From NCBI GenBank assembly GCA_951635545.1, contig OX620685.1, forward strand, positions 2,480,001 through 2,544,000: a stretch of DNA of 64,000 nucleotides, given 5' to 3'. Shown one piece after another: positions 26,031 through 33,674 of this stretch. How positions within the stretch are numbered: position 1 is the first letter of the stretch; each line of letters starts with the position of its first letter. The position numbers and the translations under genes are program-made. Origin of the DNA: CAG-873 sp910578365 (GTDB lineage Bacteria > Bacteroidota > Bacteroidia > Bacteroidales > Muribaculaceae). The notes under the pieces are model-generated. The model searched no databases and was not told where the DNA came from. It saw nothing but the letters and a program-made list of their open reading frames with translations.

Positions 26031-26069
26031 GTTGATAATATGTAGTTTCGTAGGAGGCTGGTAGAGTGC

Positions 26070-26459
26070 TTACAGCGAGTCGGCCTTTGGATAGAGCCGT
26101 TTGTATATCCGTCGGAAATTGTTGTCGGTGAGTACAAGCTGAGGTGCTTTCTGCCTGTAGTCTTCGCCGTAGAGCGATATCATCAGGTCGGGCAGGTAGC
26201 GGTGCTCGCGGTCCTTGTCTATGGTTGCGGCGGTAAGGCTGCGTATTGGTTCTTCAAAGCGAACCGGGTCGATGGCCTGGAGATAGCGGGCCGCTGATGC
26301 CAGAAACTGCCCGTTCATGTCCACACCGGTCATATTTTCAATGAGCAGTTTCAGATCTTCGGCGCTTATGCTGTCGATATTGTTGGCCAGGTATTCGTAG
26401 GATATGAGTCCGTCGGTGTCCTGACGCAGAATCTTGATAACGTCTTCTGTCATGGTCAT
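26070..26459 (-). CDS. Hypothetical protein, 129 residues
   Basis: Not recognised. It is soluble, acidic and probably all-helical (DVIKILRQDTDGLISYEYLANNIDSI…). It lies 28 bases after the cytidylate kinase-like gene and 39 before the cyclophilin gene on the same strand, so it belongs to the same probable operon. No motif suggests a function. Confidence 0.6.
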   Translation of the reverse strand: MTMTEDVIKILRQDTDGLISYEYLANNIDSISAEDLKLLIENMTGVDMNGQFLASAARYLQAIDPVRFEEPIRSLTAATIDKDREHRYLPDLMISLYGEDYRQKAPQLVLTDNNFRRIYKRLYPKADSL

Positions 26460-26487
26460 TTATGTTGGGTTGCTGTAAAAGTCGGAT

Positions 26488-27126
26488 TCATTGAAGCTTG
26501 AGCCGGACAAAGTCGGCCACGAATTCCACAAGCTTGTCGAATGGCATGCTCGACGAGTCGACCGACAGGTGATAGCTGTCAGAGCGCCCCCAGTGCTTGT
26601 CGGAATAGAAATTATAGAAATTGGCCCTTAGTTTGTTTGTTTTCTGGGCCAAAGTAATTGCTTGCTGATGGGTGAGCGGGGCCTCGCTGCGCTGCATTAT
26701 GCGACGCGCACATTCGTCGACAGGAGCGTGTACGAATATGTTTACCACGTTTGGCATGTCGCGCAGCACGTAGTCGGCGGTACGGCCCACAATCACGCAA
26801 GGCCCTGCCGAGGCTATTTCGCGTATGAAGTCGCACTGGGCCTTGTAGATGTTGTCGCCGCTGATTGATGATGTTCCGCTGTACCAGTGTACAGGGTTGA
26901 AACCCATATTGAAGGCGAATATGCCGGAGAGGAAACGGGGCTCGCGCTCGTCGTTTTCCTCGAAGTAGTCCTTGCTCAGGCCTGCTTTTTCGGCGGCCCG
27001 GCTCAGGAGTTCCTTGTCGTAAAATGCTATGCCGAAGTGTCGGGCGAGCGCTTCGGCCAGGGTATGTCCGCCGCTGCCGAACGAACGTCCGACTGTGATT
27101 ACATATTTTTCAGGCATTTGGGTCAT
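26488..27126 (-). CDS. Cytidylate kinase-like family protein
   Basis: 212 residues of the cytidylate kinase-like P-loop family. The phosphate-binding loop is GRSFGSGGHTLAEALA, followed by FYDKELLSRAAEKAGL and CVIVGRTADYVLRD. The family is common in Firmicutes and Bacteroidota and is distinct from classical Cmk; its substrate is not established. A hairpin at 27147-27176 lies between its start and the RNase G stop. Confidence 0.82.
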   Translation of the reverse strand: MTQMPEKYVITVGRSFGSGGHTLAEALARHFGIAFYDKELLSRAAEKAGLSKDYFEENDEREPRFLSGIFAFNMGFNPVHWYSGTSSISGDNIYKAQCDFIREIASAGPCVIVGRTADYVLRDMPNVVNIFVHAPVDECARRIMQRSEAPLTHQQAITLAQKTNKLRANFYNFYSDKHWGRSDSYHLSVDSSSMPFDKLVEFVADFVRLKLQ

Positions 27127-27146
27127 ATCGGTTTCGGTTTTTTAAG

Positions 27147-27176
27147 CTCCACCCTGCCATAGTTGGCGGGGTGGAG
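27147..27176. repeat. 8-bp hairpin between RNase G and kinase genes
   Basis: CTCCACCC (27147-27154) pairs with GGGTGGAG (27169-27176). On the minus strand it is followed by A residues, not T residues, so it is not a standard terminator. It may be a processing or stability element in the polycistronic message. Confidence 0.45.
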
Positions 27177-27214
27177 TGTGTTGGGAGTTGGTTGTGGGGT
27201 ACGCAGCAGGTTGC

Positions 27215-29356
27215 TTATTCCGCTGTTATACCTGGATTTGCTTCTTTTTGTTCGACCGGAGCTGCGAGCAGATGGTCGGGCTGTATGGTTGCCGCCCGGG
27301 CCGGTATCTCAGTCCGGTTCTGGGCGGATTCGGCAGCCGTATCGGGGTTGCCGGGTTGTTGTTGAGGCTTCGGCTTTGGAGTTTTGCGCCGTTGCTGCTG
27401 TCGCCGCTGCTGTTGCTGTTGCGCACTGCTGTCGGTTTCGATTGCTGTCGGTTCAGTAGTTTCCGGCGCCGGCTGTTGCTTGGGCTTCTCGTTTTTTTGC
27501 TTGGTCGACTCGGTTTCGTTGGTCTTAGGTTCCTTGGACGCCTGAGGCATTTTCGGCTCCTTGGATTCTTTTGTTTCCTTGGGCTTTTGTTCCTGAGGTT
27601 GTTCTTTGGGCTCTTTCGGCTCCGCTGGTTCTTTGGTGTCCTTGTCGGCCTTGGGCTTTTGAGGCTTGGCTTTGTTTTTAGCTTTGTTTTTAGCTTTGGC
27701 GTCTTTTTCGTCGGCGTTTACATCTGTAGCCTCGCTGCCGTCAAGGCGTTTCTTGGCCTTGTTTTTCTTGTCGGTCGACGACGAGTTGGTGTCTTTGTCC
27801 TCGCGCAGGTCGAGTTCGTTGCCTTCGCTGTCCACCACTCGGTACTGCAGGTAGGCGAGCGACTGGTCGGGCACAATCTTGAAGCAACGGCCCAGTTGCG
27901 AACGCCATTTGCGGTACATCGAAAAAATCAGGCCTTTTTTGATGTAGGCGTCGACAAACGGATGCACATACATCACAAAGCCTTTAAGAGCCATGCTGTT
28001 GACTACATAGTCGAGTTTTTCGTACAGAGTGTCGGTAAACAGCAGCGATGGCTGTACTTCGCCTTTGCCGAAGCACGACGGGCAGGTTTCGGTGGTGGTG
28101 ATGTCGAGTGCCGGACGAACGCGCTGGCGTGTAATCTGCATAAGGCCGAATTTGCTCAAAGGCAGAATGTTGTGGCGGGCACGGTCGTTGGCCATGACTT
28201 CGCGCATGTGTTCGTAGAGCTGCTGTCGGTGCTCGCTCTTGTTCATGTCGATGAAGTCAATTACAATGATGCCGCCCATGTCGCGCAGACGCAGTTGCCG
28301 GGCAATCTCGTCGGCAGCACGCAAATTTACCTCCAGGGCGTTGGTTTCCTGGTCGTTGGTAGCCTTGGAGCGGTTGCCGGAGTTTACGTCGATTACGTGC
28401 AGAGCCTCGGTATGCTCTATGATTATGTAGGCGCCGGATTTGAACGAAACCGTTTTTCCGAAGCTCGATTTAATCTGACGTGTAATCGAGAAATGGTCGA
28501 AAATAGGTTCGGTTCTTGAGTAGAGCTTTACGATTTCGGCCCTTTCGGGGGCAATGAGCGTCACATATTTCTGAATCTGCGAGAATGTGGCGGGGTCGTT
28601 AACATAAATGCTTTCGAACGATGGCGAGAACACATCGCGGAGCATGCCTACAATGCGGCTTTCCTCTTCGAATACCAGTGCCGGCGCGGTCGCCGACTGG
28701 GCTTTGGCTATAGCCTCATCCCAGCATTGCACCAGGGTTTTGAGCTCGTGGTTGAGTTCGGCCACCCGCTTGCCCTCGGCCGAGGTGCGTACGATTACGC
28801 CGAAATTCTTGGGCTTGATGCTTTCGATGAGCTTGCGCAGGCGCAGTTTCTCTTCGGTCGACTTTATTTTCTGCGAAATCGAGATTTTGTCGCTGAATGG
28901 AATCAGCACCAGAAAGCGCCCGGTGAATGTGATTTCGGTGGTAAGGCGCGGGCCTTTAGACGAAATGGGCTCCTTGACAATCTGCACCATCAGCTCGCGG
29001 CCCGGCTGAAGCAGGTCGGAGATTGTGCCGTGTTTGTCGATGTCGGGCAGCAGCTTGAGATTTTTTATAGAGGGGAGAGTTTTTTTGTCGTCGAGTAGCC
29101 GGCCGACGAATTCCGAGTAAGAAGCAAAGTGCGATCCTAAATCCAGATAGTGCAGGAAAGCATCCTTTTCGTAGCCCACGTTTACAAAGGCGGCATTAAG
29201 CCCCGGCATGAGTTTTTTTACTTTTGCCCGGTAAATGTCGCCCACAGCATAGGAGATGTTGCGGGCTTCTTTCTGCAAAGAAACCAGCCTTGAGTCCTCC
29301 AGCAGGGCAATCGACACCTCGTTGGGGGAAACATCTACAATGAGTTCACTTTTCAT
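27215..29356 (-). CDS. rng: Ribonuclease E/G family endoribonuclease with long disordered tail
   Basis: 713 residues. Residues 1-520 match RNase G: an N-terminal RNase H-like part split by an S1 domain (VGDIYRAKVKKLMPGLNAAF), the catalytic Asp region GGIIVIDFIDM, and the zinc-link Cys pair TCPSCFGKGE. Residues 525-713 are an extension of Lys, Pro, Glu and Gln, with no predicted fold. RNase G proteins are usually near 490-520 residues, so this tail resembles the scaffold-like tail of RNase E in size and disorder. It probably processes rRNA and decays mRNA. A near-consensus -7 box (TAACTTTC) lies just upstream. Confidence 0.88.
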   Translation of the reverse strand: MKSELIVDVSPNEVSIALLEDSRLVSLQKEARNISYAVGDIYRAKVKKLMPGLNAAFVNVGYEKDAFLHYLDLGSHFASYSEFVGRLLDDKKTLPSIKNLKLLPDIDKHGTISDLLQPGRELMVQIVKEPISSKGPRLTTEITFTGRFLVLIPFSDKISISQKIKSTEEKLRLRKLIESIKPKNFGVIVRTSAEGKRVAELNHELKTLVQCWDEAIAKAQSATAPALVFEEESRIVGMLRDVFSPSFESIYVNDPATFSQIQKYVTLIAPERAEIVKLYSRTEPIFDHFSITRQIKSSFGKTVSFKSGAYIIIEHTEALHVIDVNSGNRSKATNDQETNALEVNLRAADEIARQLRLRDMGGIIVIDFIDMNKSEHRQQLYEHMREVMANDRARHNILPLSKFGLMQITRQRVRPALDITTTETCPSCFGKGEVQPSLLFTDTLYEKLDYVVNSMALKGFVMYVHPFVDAYIKKGLIFSMYRKWRSQLGRCFKIVPDQSLAYLQYRVVDSEGNELDLREDKDTNSSSTDKKNKAKKRLDGSEATDVNADEKDAKAKNKAKNKAKPQKPKADKDTKEPAEPKEPKEQPQEQKPKETKESKEPKMPQASKEPKTNETESTKQKNEKPKQQPAPETTEPTAIETDSSAQQQQQRRQQQRRKTPKPKPQQQPGNPDTAAESAQNRTEIPARAATIQPDHLLAAPVEQKEANPGITAE

Positions 29357-29558
29357 GTTTGTTTACAGTGGGGTTGTTGCACAGTGTTTGAAAGTTAAGC
29401 GCAGGGCTGTTTATATACAAAAAGAACAAACATAGACGAGGCATAGCTCCCCGTTTGAGAGAGACCCCGATCCAAGTTTGTTCTTCGTATGAGCGATTAG
29501 ATTTCGTCTCAGATGAGCCATCGGCATGCGGAGGCTCAGCCTTGCGCAATCCGCCGGA
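29357..29558 (-). promoter_or_regulatory. Leader region between the AURKAIP1-like gene and RNase G
   Basis: On the minus strand a 7-of-8 match to the -7 box, TAACTTTC, lies about 33 bases before the RNase G ATG. The rest (about 160 bases) shows no gene and only weak hairpins. Confidence 0.35.
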
Positions 29559-29648
29559 TTATTTTTTCTTGTGACGGTTCTTTCTCAGACGTTTTTTGCG
29601 TTTGTGAGTAGCCATCTTGTGGCCTTTTCTTTTCTTTCCGCTGGGCAT
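29559..29648 (-). CDS. 29-residue AURKAIP1/COX24-like basic protein
   Basis: MPSGKKRKGHKMATHKRKKR is followed by LRKNRHKKK and a TAA stop. The pattern KMxxHKxKKR is that of the AURKAIP1/COX24 (mS38, actinobacterial bS22) C-terminal domain, and Bacteroidota carry tiny conserved homologues that are almost all Lys/Arg/His. A ribosome-associated role is inferred. It is too short for normal gene finders. It stands between HU and RNase G on the same strand, 82 bases after the HU stop. Confidence 0.85.
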   Translation of the reverse strand: MPSGKKRKGHKMATHKRKKRLRKNRHKKK

Positions 29649-29730
29649 TTTATAAGCGTTTTATATGGTTAATATTATCGGTTGATTCAATTTGGTTGCC
29701 GTGCGGCCGGAGCCGTGCGGCGGAAGCTGA

Positions 29731-30006
29731 TTAAGCCTTGACCTGCTCCATGAAGACCTTTGCGGGCTTGAATGCGGGAATCTTGTGGGCGGGTATGATG
29801 ATAGTGGTATTTTTAGAGATGTTGCGGGCAGTCTTTTCCGAACGGGTCTTGATGATGAAGCTGCCGAAACCGCGGAGGTAAACGTTTTCACCCTGAGTGA
29901 GCGATTCCTTTACTACTTCCATGAACTTTTCTACTGTTTCGAGTACGGCTATTTTGTCAATGCCGGTGGATTTTGCGATTTCGTTAACGATGTCGGCTTT
30001 AGTCAT
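29731..30006 (-). CDS. HU/IHF-family DNA-binding protein
   Basis: 91 residues from the ATG at 30006, which opens with the canonical MTKADIVNEIAKSTG. A longer frame to 30063 is not needed. The conserved beta-arm region is YLRGFGSFIIKTRSEKTARN, followed by IPAHKIPAFKPAKVF. It bends and packs DNA as a dimer. The next gene on this strand encodes the AURKAIP1-like protein. Confidence 0.94.
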   Translation of the reverse strand: MTKADIVNEIAKSTGIDKIAVLETVEKFMEVVKESLTQGENVYLRGFGSFIIKTRSEKTARNISKNTTIIIPAHKIPAFKPAKVFMEQVKA

Positions 30007-30199
30007 TTTCGTTATAAATTTTTGATGAATGGTTGGTTGTGCTGTTACGCTTTCAGCGTGCAAAAAAACACGGCTTTCACACAGCCGCCTGATTTTGCGT
30101 CTGCAAATATCGGACTTTTTTTTGAAACGCGCGCAATTTTAAGGCTAAAAAGTTGCAGTTCATGCATAATTTAGCCTTTTTTTAACTCGAAAAGGCCCT

Positions 30200-30904
30200 T
30201 TAGGGGGCTTCTGTGGTGTGGTCGTCGAGTGCTTTTACTTCAATGACGCTGTTGGTCGGGCCTGCCACGGATTCATGGTTGCCGGACTCTGCGGCGGGTG
30301 CCGAGGCTTGGCGCAGAGCTTTGCGGTTGGCGGTGCCTATGAGTATGCTCTCGGCCAGCATGGCGATACCGAACAACACGAACGATATGCCTGTGACGAG
30401 CATTATTATCTGCTCGGTGTGGTCGAATCCCGGTTTTTGGATGAATACGTAGATGGCACCTCCGAGCATAAGTACAGGCGCTGCGAAAAGCCACGCCGGC
30501 AGGCGCAGCGGCCGGCATCCTATGGCAAGCAGGTAGAACTGGTACAGCGCCGCCATAGTTATAAGCAGTGCGAACACAAAGGGTACGAGCGGCGTGAACG
30601 TCGATGTGAATATCAGCAGGCTCACTCCAAGTATTACCGCCGCTCCGGAGCTAATCCATGTCACGGCTGAACTGAGGCTCGAACGGCTGCGAGGCTTGCG
30701 CCCGGCGTTTATGGCTGCCTCGATTTCTTTTTTCCCGGGCCGGTCGGCCATATAGGCGAAGATATTCAGTAGTCCGCTTACGATAAACATTATACCGCCT
30801 ACGATTACCACTCCGTCAGTCTTGGTGGTTCTGTAAGTGAGAATCAGTATCAATCCGGCCACAAGAAACAATATGGCTGACAGCAGAAGTGAACGTCCTT
30901 TCAT
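30200..30904 (-). CDS. DUF308 / HdeD-like membrane protein
   Basis: 234 residues with about six membrane segments in pairs (LLLSAILFLVAGLILIL, VIVGGIMFIVSGLLNIFAY, SSGAAVILGVSLLIF, FVFALLITMAALYQFY, LPAWLFAAPVLMLGGAIYVF, QIIMLVTGISFVLFGIAML). The C-terminal tail of about 45 residues is hydrophilic. DUF308 proteins are of uncertain function, and HdeD is linked to acid stress in E. coli. A -7 box (TAACTTTG, 30937-30930) lies 26 bases before the start. Confidence 0.78.
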   Translation of the reverse strand: MKGRSLLLSAILFLVAGLILILTYRTTKTDGVVIVGGIMFIVSGLLNIFAYMADRPGKKEIEAAINAGRKPRSRSSLSSAVTWISSGAAVILGVSLLIFTSTFTPLVPFVFALLITMAALYQFYLLAIGCRPLRLPAWLFAAPVLMLGGAIYVFIQKPGFDHTEQIIMLVTGISFVLFGIAMLAESILIGTANRKALRQASAPAAESGNHESVAGPTNSVIEVKALDDHTTEAP

Positions 30905-30929
30905 AAATAATAATGTATTTGGTGTTGTG

Positions 30930-30973
30930 CAAAGTTAGTAAAAATTAAACATTCGGCACAGCGAATATGTTTG
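30930..30973. promoter_or_regulatory. Divergent promoter pair
   Basis: Minus-strand TAACTTTG (30937-30930) serves the DUF308 gene. Plus-strand TATGTTTG (30966-30973) serves the small lipoprotein and lies upstream of its ATG at 31001, which argues against the longer frame starting at 30971. Confidence 0.6.
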
Positions 30974-31000
30974 GAAAATATAACCATAACAGAAAAATGT

Positions 31001-31255
31001 ATGAAACGACGCCTCTATCTTCTGCTTTTATCGGCAGCTCTGTTGTTCGGCCTTTCGGCATGCGGGCCCGGACCGCATGTACACATGTATGGTGGAATGG
31101 ACAGCCACGGCGGCCCGTACTATGGTGCCGGGTGGGATTATGACTCGCATCACCACGGCAAAAAACATAAAAAGCATAAAAAGAAAAAGAAATACAAATA
31201 CAAATACGAAAAACACCATAAGACCTGCCGGAGTCACGACCATCATGACGACTGA
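31001..31255 (+). CDS. Small His/Lys-rich lipoprotein
   Basis: 84 residues. The signal MKRRLYLLLLSAALLFGLSAC has lipobox LSAC. The mature part has Gly/His/Tyr-rich text (HVHMYGGMDSHGGPYYGAG), then a block with 22 Lys and many His (HHHGKKHKKHKKKKKYKYKY), and ends in HDHHDD. The composition suggests metal or polyanion binding at the membrane surface, but no family is recognised. The start follows the promoter at 30966. Confidence 0.7.
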   Translation: MKRRLYLLLLSAALLFGLSACGPGPHVHMYGGMDSHGGPYYGAGWDYDSHHHGKKHKKHKKKKKYKYKYEKHHKTCRSHDHHDD

Positions 31256-31334
31256 CCGCCGTAAATAATCATGTCCATATCGTCGAACCTGCCTAAACTG
31301 CGCTATATAGCTTGGCAGTCCCGAATTAAATGCT

Positions 31335-31342
31335 TAAATTTG
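31335..31342 (+). promoter_or_regulatory. -7 box of the symporter gene
   Basis: TAAATTTG, 28 bases before the ATG at 31371. Confidence 0.55.
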
Positions 31343-31370
31343 CAGCAATGCATAATTAAGCATTTTTTTT

Positions 31371-32564
31371 ATGAAATCCCAAACCGAATCTAAACCATTT
31401 TACAAACGCATCGGCCTTCTTGGCTACATTGTCGCCGGCATGCTCACGGGTGTGCTCGCCGGCTGGGGCCTGCCCGATTGGGCAGTTCGTATTTTAGTAA
31501 CTTTCAACGGCCTGTTCAGCCAGTTTCTGGGCTTTATCATACCGCTGCTTATCCTGGGGCTTGTGGCTCCGGCAATAGTTGATATAGGCAAGGGAGCAGG
31601 CAGGATGCTGCTGTTTACGGTGGCGCTGGCATACGTGGCCACATTGTGTGCCGGATTGCTGTCGTACTTCACCGGAGTAACCTTCTTCCCGCATATGATA
31701 CAGCCCGACCAGTATCTTGGCGCCGTAGCCGAAGCCCGTAGCCTCAGCCCCTATTTCACCATTGCCATGCAGCCGCTGATGACTGTAACATCGGCCCTTG
31801 TACTGGCCTTTGTGCTGGGTCTGACAGTGGCCAACTTCACCACCACAGCGCTGAAAAATGTGCTGCTCGACCTTCGCCTGGTAATAGTGAGTGTAATCCG
31901 CTCGGTGATAGTTCCACTGCTGCCGCTGTACATACTTGGTATATTCGCCGACATGACCTACAGCGGCCAGGTAGTGGCCATAGTAGCCACATTTATTAAA
32001 GTGATAGGTGTGATATTCGTGCTGCATTTCATGCTGCTGTTTGTACAATATCTTATAGGAGGCTGGATAGGACGCAAGAACCCCTTCCGCTGCATGAAAC
32101 TGATAATTCCGGCATACCTTACAGCGCTGGGCACCGCTTCGTCGGCGGCCACCATACCGGTGACACTTCGCCAGGCCAAGGCCATGGGAGTCGATCCTGC
32201 CGTGGCCGACTTCACTGTGCCTCTGTGTGCCACTATCCATATGTCGGGCAGTACACTCAAGCTGGTGGCATGCGCGCTGGCGCTGATGATACTGCAGGGC
32301 CATGCCTATGATTTGGGCATGTTCATGGGCTTCATAGCCATGTTGGGCATAACCATCATAGCGGCTCCGGGAGTTCCCGGCGGTGCGGTCATGGCCTCGC
32401 TGGGTCTGCTCAGCGGCATACTCGGTTTCAGCGATGCCGACAACGCCCTGATGATTGCTTTGTACATAGCCATGGACAGTTTCGGCACGGCCTGTAACGT
32501 CAGCGGCGACGGCGCTCTGGCTCTCATCGTCAACCGTGTGTTTGGTAAGAAACAGTACGCCTGA
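31371..32564 (+). CDS. Dicarboxylate/amino acid:cation symporter (DAACS family)
   Basis: 397 residues with about eight membrane segments. The conserved substrate and sodium region is readable: TALGTASSAATIPVTLRQAK (the serine-rich hairpin) and FTVPLCATIHMSGSTLKL. The later half ends with the second hairpin around APGVPGGAVMASLGLL and DSFGTACNVSGDGA. It is closest in feel to SstT/GltP-type proteins and should import Asp/Glu, Ser/Thr or C4-dicarboxylates with Na+ or H+. It converges on the alkD-like gene with a 16-base gap. Confidence 0.9.
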   Translation: MKSQTESKPFYKRIGLLGYIVAGMLTGVLAGWGLPDWAVRILVTFNGLFSQFLGFIIPLLILGLVAPAIVDIGKGAGRMLLFTVALAYVATLCAGLLSYFTGVTFFPHMIQPDQYLGAVAEARSLSPYFTIAMQPLMTVTSALVLAFVLGLTVANFTTTALKNVLLDLRLVIVSVIRSVIVPLLPLYILGIFADMTYSGQVVAIVATFIKVIGVIFVLHFMLLFVQYLIGGWIGRKNPFRCMKLIIPAYLTALGTASSAATIPVTLRQAKAMGVDPAVADFTVPLCATIHMSGSTLKLVACALALMILQGHAYDLGMFMGFIAMLGITIIAAPGVPGGAVMASLGLLSGILGFSDADNALMIALYIAMDSFGTACNVSGDGALALIVNRVFGKKQYA

Positions 32565-32580
32565 TACAATTAGAGGGTGT

Positions 32581-33315
32581 TTAATTTTTGTATTTCGTAG
32601 AACGCATCGCCGAATCAGTGAGCTTCATATAATACTGCCTTTGTTCGGGGCTAAGCCGTTCTATGGCGTAGCGGAGCATGGTGCGAGGCATGTGCGGTGC
32701 GTGGCGGTCGAGAAAATCCAGCAGGTACGTCATGCCGCCTCGTTTGCCTATTTCGCGCATCATCCAGCCCGAGGCTTTGTGCATGAGGTCGTGGCGGTGT
32801 GTCAGAAAGCCTTCGGCCAGACGCAAGGCATCGTCGTACTCGCCTCCGGATATCATAGTCCAGGTGGCAACCATTGCCACGCGCTGGTGCCACAGCCGGC
32901 CGTCCATGGCTGCCAGCTGATACAGCAAATGGCGTTCTTCCGGACGGTCAAGCAGATAGTCCCCCAATATTTTCGGAGCCACCACGTCGACCAGGTCCCA
33001 GTTATTGCCATGTTCGATTGCAGAGAGATAGAAGTCGACAATGTGGCACAGCATTGTGTTGTCGCGCCGTTTTTTTGCCTGCTGATACAGATCGATGAGC
33101 AACAGGAATCCGGCTAGGCGCACTTCGTGCCAGGGACTGTCGAGCAGTGGCGGAATATCGGCCATGCCGGCTTGGGAGCGAAATTCCTTTACAAGCGTGC
33201 GGGTCTGCGGTACACGCAGGCCCAGAAAACGGTCGCCCTCGCCATATTCGCCGGGACCGGTCTTGAAGAAGCGCATCAGATGTGTGGCTTGCTTTTCATC
33301 GGCCAAGGCCTCCAT
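32581..33315 (-). CDS. DNA alkylation repair protein, AlkD family
   Basis: 244 residues of HEAT-like repeats. AlkD-type phrases are visible (GVRVPQTR-like LGLRVPQTRTLVKEF, SPWHEVRLAGFLLL, NNWDLVDVVAPKILG, LMHKASGWMMREIGKR). AlkD is a glycosylase for positively charged N3/N7-alkylpurines and works without base flipping; the Asp and Trp in WDLVD are the expected active-site residues. The promoter -7 box overlaps the ICE attachment core at 33346-33355, so the gene's upstream region is now ICE DNA. Confidence 0.88.
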   Translation of the reverse strand: MEALADEKQATHLMRFFKTGPGEYGEGDRFLGLRVPQTRTLVKEFRSQAGMADIPPLLDSPWHEVRLAGFLLLIDLYQQAKKRRDNTMLCHIVDFYLSAIEHGNNWDLVDVVAPKILGDYLLDRPEERHLLYQLAAMDGRLWHQRVAMVATWTMISGGEYDDALRLAEGFLTHRHDLMHKASGWMMREIGKRGGMTYLLDFLDRHAPHMPRTMLRYAIERLSPEQRQYYMKLTDSAMRSTKYKN

Positions 33316-33345
33316 GCGCTGTATGAGCTGAGTATATATCGAGTT

Positions 33346-33355
33346 GCAAAGTTAC
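33346..33355 (-). other. attL core, overlapping the alkD promoter
   Basis: GCAAAGTTAC (minus strand GTAACTTTGC). It is at once the IntDOT-type crossover core and the -7 box (TAACTTTG) of the AlkD gene. The same 10 bases occur at the right end of the element. Confidence 0.7.
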
Positions 33356-33674
33356 TACAAAAAAGTGAAATGCGGAAAGATATAGTGATAGAATTGAGTT
33401 ACAAGGGTTTTGGTTGAAGTGGCGATAATCCGTGAAGCCATTACAATCCCTGCCGAAGCCAAATCCTGACGCCGCTACGTTACTTGTTCGTAACCATGCC
33501 CGAAAATGCGACAAACGGGTACGAATAGCGAAACAAGGCTCTAAGGAATAGTGAGTTATCCATAACTCATGCGAAAAATCAGGTTACGGAAAAAGATTGC
33601 GCCGTTCCTCCCCGTTTTGCGTACCAACACCGGACTCTTCACCAACTAATTTTGAAACCCAAAAATTAAGGACA
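33356..33674 (+). promoter_or_regulatory. ICE left end and integrase upstream region
   Basis: 319 bases between attL and the integrase ATG, with no gene. A perfect palindrome TGAGTTAT-CC-ATAACTCA lies at 33552-33569 and could bind a regulator. Smaller repeats of GTTAC/GTAAC type (for example GTTACTTGTTCGTAACC) may be integrase arm-type sites. Confidence 0.45.
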
